Assembly: GCF_024505145.1 (NCBI RefSeq)
Contig: NZ_JANIAA010000011.1
Location: 124,001-188,000 of the forward strand
Reading direction: 5' to 3'
DNA: 64,000 nucleotides
Source: Streptomyces rugosispiralis
Lineage (GTDB): Bacteria; Actinomycetota; Actinomycetes; Streptomycetales; Streptomycetaceae
The notes under the pieces are model-generated. The model worked only from the letters and a program-made list of their open reading frames with translations, made no database searches and was not told the origin of the DNA. This document shows, piece after piece, positions 43,627 through 51,894 of this stretch. Within the stretch, counting starts at the first letter, position 1. The number at the start of each line of letters is the position of its first letter. Both the position numbers and the translations under genes were made by a program.

Positions 43627-44970
43627 TCAACGCACCTTCGCGATGGCCGCGTTGGCCTCGTCGGCGCACCGTCGCAGGGCCTTCGCCGGTGTGCTCTTGC
43701 CAAGCAGGACGGCGGTGATGGCCTCGCCGAACGGCATGGAGATCTTGGGGTAGGCCCGGTCGACCGGCCGTACCCGGGCGGTCTCCAGGACCTCGGTGAA
43801 CACCGGCAGACCGGGCACCCCGGCCGCGTACGCCCGCCACTGCGGACGGCGCTCGGCCGGCCGGCTCTGCGGCAGGCTGCCCGCCTGGGTGTCCCAGCGG
43901 TACGCCTGCTCGGGCTCCATGAGCCAGCCGACGAACGTGCGGGCCGCCTCCAGCCGCGCGGCGCCGTTGTCGAACACGCTCCAGGTGTCGGGGCCGGAGA
44001 TGGTCACCGACCGGCCGCTGAAGCCGGGCAGGGGCACGACGTGGTAGTCGATCTTCGCCTGGCGGATGTCGGGCAGTTGCCAGGGGCCGGTGGCGACCAT
44101 GCCCAGCCGGCCGGCGGCGAACGCCTGGTACATCTGCTCGCCACCGGGTTTGGGATCGACGTAGACACTTCTGTCCTTGGCGAGTGCCGCGAGCACCTCG
44201 AGGGACCGGACCCCGGGTTCGCCCGCGAACCCGATCTCCCGCTTGCCCTCGGCGATGACCTCGCCGCCCAGATCCCAGATCATGGGCCACATCCGCCACA
44301 CCGTGTCCTCGTCGCCCGCGGCGGGCCAGCCGGTGCCGAACGTGCCCCTGCCGCGGTCGGTCAGCTTCCTGGCCGTCTCGATGAAGTCCTGCCAGGTCCA
44401 GCCGGGGCCGGGCAGCTCAAGACCCGCCCGGCGGAAGAGGGCCTTGTTGCACACCACGGCGAGCGAGTCCAGCACCGCGGGCACCGCGCGGACCACACCG
44501 TCGACCGTGACGCCCTCCCGGGCGGCGGGCCAGTACTGCTTCCACGGCACCTGCCCGGATTCCACGACCGACGTCAGATCCGCCAGTTGGGGGCTTCTGG
44601 CGACGCTGGCCAGGTCGGAGCCGAAGATGTAGGCGACATCGGGCGGCGATCCGGCGACGAGACCGGCCATCACCTTCTGCAGCATGTCGTCCGCCAGCAC
44701 GCCGCCGCTCAGGTCGATCCGTATCTTCGGGTGGCTGCGGTGGAAGTCGGCCACGAGCCGCTTGACCGCCCGCAGGGCGGTGCTGGTCTGCCCGTGCCAC
44801 ACCTCGATGTGCACGGTTCCGTGGGAATCCACCCCGAGGCCCGTCCCGCATCCCGCCACGGCGGTGCCCATGGCGCCGGTGAGCGCCATCGCCCCGCCGC
44901 CGCGCAGCACCCCACGCCGGGACGGACCGCCGCGCACAGGGGGAGGGATACGCGAACGGTTCAGGCTCAT
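43627..44970 (-). CDS. Sugar ABC transporter substrate-binding lipoprotein
   Basis: 447-residue extracellular solute-binding protein (family 1). Signal with SRRGVLRGGG and lipobox VAGC (Cys41). The mature domain opens VHIEVWHGQTSTALRAVKRL and has AGSPPDVAYIFGSDLA, VPAVLDSLAVVCNKALFRRAG, and AFAAGRLGMVATGPWQL, all family features. ATG at 44970 is preferred; another ATG 15 bases upstream (44985) is possible. First gene of the operon; the promoter at 45113-45141 lies upstream. Ligand is probably an alpha-galactoside or related oligosaccharide, judged from the GH4 gene. Confidence 0.9.
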   Translation of the reverse strand: MSLNRSRIPPPVRGGPSRRGVLRGGGAMALTGAMGTAVAGCGTGLGVDSHGTVHIEVWHGQTSTALRAVKRLVADFHRSHPKIRIDLSGGVLADDMLQKVMAGLVAGSPPDVAYIFGSDLASVARSPQLADLTSVVESGQVPWKQYWPAAREGVTVDGVVRAVPAVLDSLAVVCNKALFRRAGLELPGPGWTWQDFIETARKLTDRGRGTFGTGWPAAGDEDTVWRMWPMIWDLGGEVIAEGKREIGFAGEPGVRSLEVLAALAKDRSVYVDPKPGGEQMYQAFAAGRLGMVATGPWQLPDIRQAKIDYHVVPLPGFSGRSVTISGPDTWSVFDNGAARLEAARTFVGWLMEPEQAYRWDTQAGSLPQSRPAERRPQWRAYAAGVPGLPVFTEVLETARVRPVDRAYPKISMPFGEAITAVLLGKSTPAKALRRCADEANAAIAKVR

Positions 44971-45275
44971 CGCTGAGAGCTCCATGATCCGAGGGCACGG
45001 CCCCGCCTCGGCCACGGACAGCGACCTGGCGACTCGGGCCGGACTCACGGCGGGGCCGCATACCGGCTGGGCGTACCTCTGCCGCCGAGGATTGGACATC
45101 GGCGTGCCAGGGAGTAAACCGATCAGATCGAGTCACGTCAAGAGCGTGAAACTGCTCAGTGTTGGCTTTGAACGCGCACAAGCAATCAGAGAGTGGACAC
45201 TTCTCGATGGGCATTGCGCACAGAAATGGACATACCGCCGCGCGGGGACCTGTCGGTTCCCGCGCGGCGAAGGTG
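44971..45275. other. 305-bp intergenic region between ABC operon and conservon
   Basis: Contains the leader of the leftward sugar operon and one clear promoter with an internal palindrome (listed separately). No open frame with coding character was seen. The fourth conservon gene (GTPase), expected here after the DUF742 gene, is absent. Confidence 0.7.
45113..45141 (-). promoter_or_regulatory. Sigma-70-type promoter of the sugar operon with internal palindrome
   Basis: On the minus strand: -35 TTGACG (45136-45141), 17-bp spacer, -10 TTTACT (45113-45118). The spacer contains the perfect 11-bp palindrome CGATCAGATCG (45120-45130), well placed for a repressor. Confidence 0.55.
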
Positions 45276-45893
45276 CTAGATCCGCCGAAGCCCCACCAGC
45301 ACGCGCTCCATCAGGGCGACATCCGGTACGTCGCCCTCCGCGGAAGCCGTCCGGTGGACGGTGATCAGGCCGTGCTCGGCCATGTCGCCGAGCAGCACCT
45401 TGGCCACCCCCAGCGGCACCGAGAGCATGGCCGCCACCTCGGCCACCGACCTCGGTTCCTGGCACAGCATGATCACCGGGCGGTGGTCCGCCTGCAGGGT
45501 GTCCATCGAACGGTGGCCCAGCTCGGTGGTGGTCACCAGGGTCTCGACCTCGAAGTGATGGTCGGACCTGGTCCGGCCGCCCGTCCACGAGTAGGCGCGC
45601 ACCAGCGAGGCCGGGCCCTGGCTCCCGTCGTGCTCCGCGTCCCAGACGCCCGACCGGTCCGGTTCCGACGACCCCCGTGGGGAGGATCCCCCGGGCTCAT
45701 CGGGTTGGGCGTCCCCGCCCCGGCGGCGGGACCTGGCGCCCTCCGACGCCCCGTCGGACCGGGATGGCTTCCGCCCGCGTCGCCCTTTGCCGAAGCTGAA
45801 GGCGTTGAGCACATCGGCGAAGGTCTGTTCGTCCTCCGCCCCCTGTTCTCTCCCAGGTCCCTGCCCGGAAGGGCCTTCACCGGTGCTCATCAT
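45276..45893 (-). CDS. DUF742 protein (conservon component CvnC-like)
   Basis: 205-residue protein. The C-terminal DUF742 domain covers LVRAYSWTGGRTRSDHHFEVETLV, RPVIMLCQEPRSVAEVAAML and VPLGVAKVLLGDMAEHGLI, a winged-helix-like fold. The N-terminal 90 residues are charged and low-complexity. Conservons are sensor-kinase/roadblock/DUF742/GTPase operons of actinomycetes thought to form G-protein-like signalling complexes at the membrane. It follows the roadblock gene by 13 bp. Normally a GTPase gene follows immediately; none is present. Confidence 0.9.
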   Translation of the reverse strand: MMSTGEGPSGQGPGREQGAEDEQTFADVLNAFSFGKGRRGRKPSRSDGASEGARSRRRGGDAQPDEPGGSSPRGSSEPDRSGVWDAEHDGSQGPASLVRAYSWTGGRTRSDHHFEVETLVTTTELGHRSMDTLQADHRPVIMLCQEPRSVAEVAAMLSVPLGVAKVLLGDMAEHGLITVHRTASAEGDVPDVALMERVLVGLRRI

Positions 45894-45906
45894 CTCCCCG
45901 TCCGGC

Positions 45907-46356
45907 CTATTGGGCTGCTGTCCGCTTGACGCCCCGCAGGTTCAGTTCCTGCAGCTCGGCGCGGAGTTCCGGGGTCAGCATCTCGCCGACCTGATCGACC
46001 AGTACCGTCATCTCGTAAGCCACCTGACCGATCTCGCAGTCCGGCGCCGCCAGCACCACGAGGCACGAGCCGTCCTTGATCGACATCAGGAGCATGTTCC
46101 CGAGTTCCATCTGGATCACGGACGACCGCACATCACCGGTGTCCATGCACTGGGCGGCGCCCTGGATCAGGCTGATGGCCCCGGCGGCAATGGTGGCGAC
46201 CTGCTCGGCCCGATCGGCCGCCAGCCCGTCCGACGCGGTGAGCAACAGCCCGTCGGCCGAGACCACCACGGCGTGCGCCACATTGGGCACACGCTCGGTG
46301 AAGTTGGTGACCAGCCATCCGAACTGGCTCACCTCCCGCAGCTGGGGTGAGGTCAT
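45907..46356 (-). CDS. Roadblock/LC7 domain protein (conservon component CvnB-like)
   Basis: 149-residue roadblock/LC7 protein: FGWLVTNFTERVPNVAHAVV, VSADGLLLTASDGLAADRAEQ, GDVRSSVIQMELGNMLLMSI and a C-terminal LTPELRAELQELNLRGVKR. Such proteins are regulators of small GTPases. It lies 30 bp after the sensor kinase gene and 13 bp before the DUF742 gene, so the three are one operon. Confidence 0.93.
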   Translation of the reverse strand: MTSPQLREVSQFGWLVTNFTERVPNVAHAVVVSADGLLLTASDGLAADRAEQVATIAAGAISLIQGAAQCMDTGDVRSSVIQMELGNMLLMSIKDGSCLVVLAAPDCEIGQVAYEMTVLVDQVGEMLTPELRAELQELNLRGVKRTAAQ

Positions 46357-46386
46357 TGGTTCTTCCTGTCCATCTTCGCTGAGACC

Positions 46387-49278
46387 TTATGTCTCGTCGC
46401 GTCCGTCGGGCTGAGCCCGCCGGATGCCCGACTGGTAATTGCTGAGGAACGAATGGGTACGGCCGGCGTTCCGCCGCGCGGTGGCCTCGTCGGCGGCGGC
46501 GCGCGGCGCGGGCCGCTCCCCGGTGTCGCGCGGCTTGTCCCGGTCCGCCGCCTGGCCCTGGCGCGGCACCCGCCGGGGCAGCCCGGCCTGGGTGACACCG
46601 CCCGCCTCCGCGGCACCGGACCGCTCGTGGACGATCCGGCCGGGCTCGCCCGCGGGGTCCGGCCGGCTCTCGTCGGGAGGTCCGGGCGGAGCGGGGTCGG
46701 GCCGCCTGGAGGCGGCGGACGCCGAGAGGTCCGCCGGCTTCCGGCCGTCGGGCGGCCCCTCGCCACGGGAGCCCGCCGGTGCCGTCTCGGACGTCGCGAA
46801 CCAGGGCGAGGGGGCGTCATCCGGGGCGGTCGGGCGCGAACGCTGTGGTGGCACCGCGGGCTGCCCCGGCGGCCGTGCGGTACGGCGGTCCGCGGGCGGT
46901 CCGCCGTCGCCGGGCATGGCGCCGTTCTTCCCCGGTGCGCCGTCGCCGGCCGGTGGACCCTCGCCGACCGGCGTGGGACGGCCCGGCTTGGCGGGGTGAT
47001 CGGGGCCGGCCGGGTGGCCGGGCTTGGCGGGGCCCCGGCGCGGCAGTCCGCCGGTCTGCTGGGGGTCCGTGAACGCCCGTGAGGAGCCGGGGCGGGTCGG
47101 CAGGGAGCGGCCCGTGTGCTCGGACCCGGCCGGGGCATCACCGGCGTGCAGCGAGCGGGGGGCGTCGGGCACGCGGCGCGGCAGCGGCGCCGCCGGGGCG
47201 GCACCGAGCTCACGGTGCGGCCGCGCCGGCTCGGCGGAGGTCCTGGCGGAGGCGGCGGAGGTCTTACGGACGGGCAGCGAGCTCTCCCGGCCCGCGATGG
47301 CGGGCCTGTCACCGAGCATCAGCCTGGCCGGTATCAGCACACCCGCGCGCAGTCCGCCACCGGTGTCCCGCTCCGAGATCAGCTCCACGGTGACGCCGTG
47401 GCGACGGGCCAGCCGACCGACGACGGTCAGACCCATCTGCCGGGACGTAGGTACCTCCACGGATGCGTCCCCCGCTACGCGCCGATGAGCCTTGGCCAAT
47501 TCGGCACCGCTCATCCCAAATCCCTCGTCGCGGACCTCGATCAGTGCGGAACCGTCCAGCCGTAGTGTATTGCTGACGGTCACCCGGGTCTCCGGCGGGG
47601 AGAACGCGGTGGCGTTGTCCAGCAGCTCAGCGATCATTCGCGCCAGGTCACCGGCAGCGTACCCGATCACCTCGGCGGTGGGAACGGGCTCGACCACCAC
47701 CCGCCGGTAGTGCTCGATCTCGGAGACCGCGGCACGCAGCACACTGTCCAGCCGCACCCGTTGCTCGGAGGGGCGGACCGGGGTGCTGCCGCACAGGACC
47801 ATCAGGTTCTCGTTGTTGCGGCGCATCCGGGTCGCCAGGTGGTCCAGCTTGAAGAGGCTGGCCAGCTGGTCCGGGTCCTCTTCGTGCGACTCGAGCTGCT
47901 CCATCAGGCGCAGCAGCCGGTCCACCAGGGTCTGGCTGCGCCGGGAGAGGTTGACCAGGGTGTCGCGCAGATCGCCGCGGAGCGCGGCCTGTTCGGCGGC
48001 CAGCCGCACGGCCTGACCGTGCACCGCGTCGAACGCCCTCGCCAGCTGTCCGAACTCCTCGGTGGTGTGGACCGGCACGGCGCTGATCGAGGTGCTGGAC
48101 GCCTCGCCCTCACGGATGCTGGACACCGCCTCCGGGAGCCGGCGCTCGGCCACGTCGAGCGCGGTGGAGCGGAGCACGGTCAGCGACCGCAGCAGATGCC
48201 GGGCGATGGCGATGCCGATGGCGATGGCGAGCAGGAGCACGGCGAAGAGCAGCACGGACTCCGCACCGGCCCGGTCGCTGGTCTCGTCCTGGAGCTTGGC
48301 GGAGGTCGCGCGGAGCCGCTCGGCAAACCGCTTCTCCACCGTGTTGATGAGGCTTCCGTGCGCCTCCGAACTGCGGTTCCAGTCGCGGTCGGAGAACGGC
48401 GGGGCGTCGGCGGCGTTCTGCCCGGCGTTCAGCGAGCCCGCCTGGGACAGCACGGCGTCCAGCAGCTTGGTGCGCCGTTCGACCTCCGGGCCGGTGACCG
48501 TGCGGTCGTAGGCGCGCTGGTCCTTCGCGGTGGCCACGGCGCGGAAGTCGCTCAGCTTGTCCCGCATGCGGATGTCGGACTCCTGGAGCGCCCTGATGAG
48601 CTTGGGGTCCTCCAGCGTGCCGGGCTCGGGCGCCACCATGACGATCACATGCTGCAGGTGGACCTGCTCCTGGGCCATCTCCAGGGCGTACAGCGCGCCG
48701 GCCGGTCCGGACAGCTGAGCGTCACCGAATCCGCTGCCCAGCGCCTGGTCCAGGTCGAGCAGACTGTTGATGATCTTGCTGTACTCGGTCACCGCGGTCC
48801 ATGAGCCCAGGTCCTTGGAGGTCACCCTCTCGCGCAGATCGGGCAGCCCGTCCAGGAGCTTGGACGCGTCCCGGTAGCGGCTGGCCGAAACGCCGTTCAG
48901 ACCGTGGGTCCGCTTCGTGGTGCGGGCGACGGCGGCCTGAGCCCGGTCCACGCGCTGGGCCTGCCGCCGGAGCATGGCCGGATCGGCGGACCCACCGCCG
49001 CCCAGCCGCTCGGCCGAGAGGGTGCGCTCCATCTGCAGATCGCCGATCAACGGCCGCAGACCACCGCGCAGCTTGACCAGCCGCTGGACGTCCGCGTACG
49101 TGTTGGCGCGCTCGACGTCACGCTGGATCTGCACGACGCCCAAGGCCACGGCGAGCAGAGCGGGCACCACCAGAACGGCACCCAGCTTCACCGGCAGCCG
49201 CCAGTTCCGCCACTCCACGACGCCGGCCCACCAGGACGGCGAGCGGTCACGCGCGGCCGCATGCCTGCCCGGGGTCAT
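46387..49278 (-). CDS. Nitrate/nitrite-sensing-type histidine kinase (conservon component CvnA-like)
   Basis: 963-residue membrane sensor kinase. First helix LGAVLVVPALLAVALGVVQI, a NIT-type helical sensor of about 280 residues with LERTLSAERL-like start (MERTLSAERLGG), second helix AESVLLFAVLLLAIAIGIAIA, a HAMP linker, LRDTLVNLSRRSQTLVDRLL as the dimerisation helix, and an ATPase domain with ELLDNATAFSPPET, VRDEGFGMS and MGLTVVGRLARRHG. The phospho-His position is occupied by a non-His segment (RRSQTLV), as in other conservon kinases. The C-terminal 300 residues are Pro/Gly-rich and disordered. First gene of the conservon. Confidence 0.9.
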   Translation of the reverse strand: MTPGRHAAARDRSPSWWAGVVEWRNWRLPVKLGAVLVVPALLAVALGVVQIQRDVERANTYADVQRLVKLRGGLRPLIGDLQMERTLSAERLGGGGSADPAMLRRQAQRVDRAQAAVARTTKRTHGLNGVSASRYRDASKLLDGLPDLRERVTSKDLGSWTAVTEYSKIINSLLDLDQALGSGFGDAQLSGPAGALYALEMAQEQVHLQHVIVMVAPEPGTLEDPKLIRALQESDIRMRDKLSDFRAVATAKDQRAYDRTVTGPEVERRTKLLDAVLSQAGSLNAGQNAADAPPFSDRDWNRSSEAHGSLINTVEKRFAERLRATSAKLQDETSDRAGAESVLLFAVLLLAIAIGIAIARHLLRSLTVLRSTALDVAERRLPEAVSSIREGEASSTSISAVPVHTTEEFGQLARAFDAVHGQAVRLAAEQAALRGDLRDTLVNLSRRSQTLVDRLLRLMEQLESHEEDPDQLASLFKLDHLATRMRRNNENLMVLCGSTPVRPSEQRVRLDSVLRAAVSEIEHYRRVVVEPVPTAEVIGYAAGDLARMIAELLDNATAFSPPETRVTVSNTLRLDGSALIEVRDEGFGMSGAELAKAHRRVAGDASVEVPTSRQMGLTVVGRLARRHGVTVELISERDTGGGLRAGVLIPARLMLGDRPAIAGRESSLPVRKTSAASARTSAEPARPHRELGAAPAAPLPRRVPDAPRSLHAGDAPAGSEHTGRSLPTRPGSSRAFTDPQQTGGLPRRGPAKPGHPAGPDHPAKPGRPTPVGEGPPAGDGAPGKNGAMPGDGGPPADRRTARPPGQPAVPPQRSRPTAPDDAPSPWFATSETAPAGSRGEGPPDGRKPADLSASAASRRPDPAPPGPPDESRPDPAGEPGRIVHERSGAAEAGGVTQAGLPRRVPRQGQAADRDKPRDTGERPAPRAAADEATARRNAGRTHSFLSNYQSGIRRAQPDGRDET

Positions 49279-49422
49279 GAGGCGCGCTCCGCGCTCGGAC
49301 CGGCTTGCCCACAGGGATGTATCACGATGCCGTTTCTCCTGGGATTTCCCCGGATGGGGAAAGTCGAACGCCCGGCAGCGCGCCGGCCCATCGCTTCGGT
49401 CGATGCGCCGGCGCGCCTGCCG

Positions 49423-49566
49423 CTACTCGAACAACTTGCTGCTTTTCTCCGCCAGTTGATACAGGCCGTACAGAAACGGCACCGTCACCCACAGCCATGC
49501 CACGACCATCACCACGGGGGAGCCCGTCTTGGCCGCGTTCGGCGAAGGGCCGTCTGCGTCAGTCAC
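49423..49566 (-). CDS. 47-residue single-helix membrane microprotein
   Basis: Small protein with one helix (VVMVVAWLWVTVPFLYGLYQLA) after a polar N-terminus (TDADGPSPNAAKTGSP) and a short charged tail. GTG at 49566 lies 5 bp upstream of the stop of the preceding MFS gene in the same direction; AGAGAGG lies upstream. This matches a family of small subunits that accompany OFA-type carriers in actinomycetes. Probably a partner of the carrier; role not shown. Confidence 0.75.
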   Translation of the reverse strand: MTDADGPSPNAAKTGSPVVMVVAWLWVTVPFLYGLYQLAEKSSKLFE

Positions 49567-49570
49567 CGGT

Positions 49571-50959
49571 TTACCGCCTCTCTGCCGGAATGGGATCGGG
49601 GGTTTCCTCCGGAGGTGCCGACTCCTCCCGGGCCGCCGGCTCCGGCTCATGGAACTTCGGATTCACCGGACGTACCAGCTCGTTCGCGATGAAGCCGATG
49701 ACGAGCAATCCCATCATGAGCGAGAACGAGAAGGTGTAGAGGGCCGGGCCGGAGCGCCCGTCCTCATGTGCGGAATCCGCGATGGAATCCACGATGAGCG
49801 GTCCGGCGACTCCGGCGACCGACCACGCGGTCAGCAGCCGGCCGTGGATGGCGCCGACCTGGTAGGTGCCGAACAGGTCCTTGAGGTAGGCCGGAACGGT
49901 GGCGAATCCACCGCCGTAGAACGACAGGATCACCATCGTGGAGGCGACGAACAGCGCGGTGCTGCTGTCCTTCTCGAGCATGATGGTGAGGTAGAGCAGG
50001 GCTCCGGCGCCCAGGTACAGCCGGTAGATGTTCTTCCGGCCGACCACGTCGGAGACCGAGGACCACACGAAGCGACCGGCCATGTTGGCCAGGGACAGCA
50101 GCGCGACGAACCCGGTGGCGGCGCTCGCGCTCACCGGACTCGCCGTGTCGTGGAAGAAGTCCTGGATCATCGGGGCGGCCTTCTCCAGGATCCCGATACC
50201 AGCAGTAACGTTCATGCACAGCACGATCCAGAGCAGCCAGAACTGCGGCGTCCGCACCGCGTTCCTGGCCGATACGTTCGCGGTGGTGACGAGCCGCTTG
50301 CCCGCGTCGACGCTGGGTGTCCAGCCGGCCGGCCGCCAGCCCTCGGGCGGCACTCGTACGAGCACCACGCCCAGCGACATGAACACGGCGTAGGCCAAGC
50401 CGTGCACCAGGAATGTCTTGGCGATGCCACTGGTGTCACCGCCGAACGCCTTGAGCATCTCCGTCGACCAGGGAGAGGCGATCAGCGCGCCACCGCCGAA
50501 ACCCATGATCGCCGTACCGGTGGCCATGCCCGGCCGGTCCGGGAACCACTTCATCAGGGTGGACACCGGCGCGATGTATCCGATGCCGAGGCCGACTCCG
50601 CCGATGCCGCCGTAGCCGAGAACGACCAGCCAATAATTTCGCGTGGCGACGCCGAGCGCGGCGACCAGGAAGCCGGTCGAGAAGGCCACGAGCGACACGA
50701 ACATGGCCCAGCGCGGGCCTTTTCGCTCCACCAGCGTTCCCCCGAACGCGGCAGACAGCCCGAGCACCAGAATGCCGATCTGGAACGGGAGGGCACTAGC
50801 CGTCCCCGAGATGTCTAGGGAATCTTCCAGGGGTATCTTAAAGACACTCCAGGCGTACGCCTGGCCGATGGCGAAGTGGATCGCGAGCGCCGCCGGAGGA
50901 ATCAGCCAACGATTCCAGCCCGCGCCTGCGACGATGCGAGAGCGGTCGAGGAAACCCAC
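49571..50959 (-). CDS. MFS transporter, oxalate/formate antiporter (OFA) family
   Basis: 462-residue carrier with 12 predicted helices. OFA features: WLIPPAALAIHFAIGQAYAW, SVFKIPLEDSL in the first loop, FGGTLVERKGPRWAMF in the 2-3 loop, and FVWSSVSDVVGRKNIYRLYL in the central loop. OFA proteins exchange carboxylates; the E. coli, Bacillus and actinomycete members have varied substrates. Overlaps (by 4 bp of regulatory region, stop 49571) with the microprotein gene that follows. Leftward; the intergenic region to the divergent acetate operon is 540 bp. Confidence 0.88.
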   Translation of the reverse strand: MGFLDRSRIVAGAGWNRWLIPPAALAIHFAIGQAYAWSVFKIPLEDSLDISGTASALPFQIGILVLGLSAAFGGTLVERKGPRWAMFVSLVAFSTGFLVAALGVATRNYWLVVLGYGGIGGVGLGIGYIAPVSTLMKWFPDRPGMATGTAIMGFGGGALIASPWSTEMLKAFGGDTSGIAKTFLVHGLAYAVFMSLGVVLVRVPPEGWRPAGWTPSVDAGKRLVTTANVSARNAVRTPQFWLLWIVLCMNVTAGIGILEKAAPMIQDFFHDTASPVSASAATGFVALLSLANMAGRFVWSSVSDVVGRKNIYRLYLGAGALLYLTIMLEKDSSTALFVASTMVILSFYGGGFATVPAYLKDLFGTYQVGAIHGRLLTAWSVAGVAGPLIVDSIADSAHEDGRSGPALYTFSFSLMMGLLVIGFIANELVRPVNPKFHEPEPAAREESAPPEETPDPIPAERR

Positions 50960-51498
50960 AGATCAACCTACCTCCGGCTTCTTGGGAACACCCCCGCAGA
51001 CTGCATTCCTTGGCCTATCCAAACACCTCGGGGGAGGGAGTGGCGAGCCGGGAGCTGCCGTCATATGCCAACGGCAGACGCGCTGCCCAGGCGGCATACT
51101 CACCGCACCCATGCTCGCGCACGATGGGACGTTCTACCCGAGGTGAGGTTCTACCAGTGGCGACACTTGGGACACAACGCCGGGCCCCGAAATGTCCCCA
51201 AGGCGCAACCCTGAGCACCCACCGGCAACCTGACACCAAGTCAAAATGGACAACCCGGGAAGGTGAGACAAAGTACTGGTTCAGCGACCTCTCCCGCCAT
51301 ATTCGGGATGGCGCCGAACCCGGCCGCACGCCCTGACATGTGTCCACCTGCGCCGGTGCGGAGCAGGGCGCCACGTTGACTGCGTACGGCGCCTTACTAC
51401 ACTTGCCGCGTCAAGGGCCCGCCGGTTGCCCTCCCCTGACGCCCGAGCGCGGGCGCCCCCGAACCGACGTTTTCGTCAGAAAAACCCCGGAGAAAACC
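50960..51498. other. 539-bp divergent intergenic region
   Basis: Lies between the OFA carrier (leftward) and the DUF485-ActP operon (rightward). It is lower in GC than its neighbours in places. I see a sigma-70-like promoter at 51376-51403 and no convincing open frame; short frames here lack coding character. Confidence 0.6.
51376..51403 (+). promoter_or_regulatory. Promoter candidate for DUF485-actP operon
   Basis: TTGACT (51376-51381), 16-bp spacer, TACACT (51398-51403). It lies 95 bp before the DUF485 start. Confidence 0.45.
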
Positions 51499-51894
51499 AT
51501 GAATAAATCGGTGCGACCGCCCGCTTCGCTGCCATCCGAGCGGGCCACCGGAACGGGGTTCGCCGATCGCGGTGACGATATCGGGGAGCCCGACTTCGAG
51601 GCGATCCAGCAGAGCCCGGAGTTCAAACTTCTGCGCAAGCGACTGCTCTGGTTCATCTTCCCGATGAGCGCGTTCTTCTTGTGCTGGTACATGACCTTCG
51701 TTCTCTTCTCGGCCTACGACCACGACTTCATGAGCCGCAAGCTGTTCGGCGCGGTCAACACCGGCACCGTTTTCGGTCTGCTGCAGTTCGTGACGACCAT
51801 GGCGATCGTCCTGATATACCGGCGCTTCGCGCATAAGAAACTTGATCCCCAGGTGGACACGATCCACGAGCTGGCGGGAGTCGGCAAGGAATGA
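51499..51894 (+). CDS. DUF485 membrane protein
   Basis: 131-residue protein of the DUF485 family, the usual small partner encoded before acetate symporters (YjcH-like). Two helices: LLWFIFPMSAFFLCWYMTFVLF and FGLLQFVTTMAIVLIYRRFA; between them SAYDHDFMSRKLFGAVN. ATG at 51499 with GGAGAA upstream. Overlaps actP (ATGA). Confidence 0.92.
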   Translation: MNKSVRPPASLPSERATGTGFADRGDDIGEPDFEAIQQSPEFKLLRKRLLWFIFPMSAFFLCWYMTFVLFSAYDHDFMSRKLFGAVNTGTVFGLLQFVTTMAIVLIYRRFAHKKLDPQVDTIHELAGVGKE

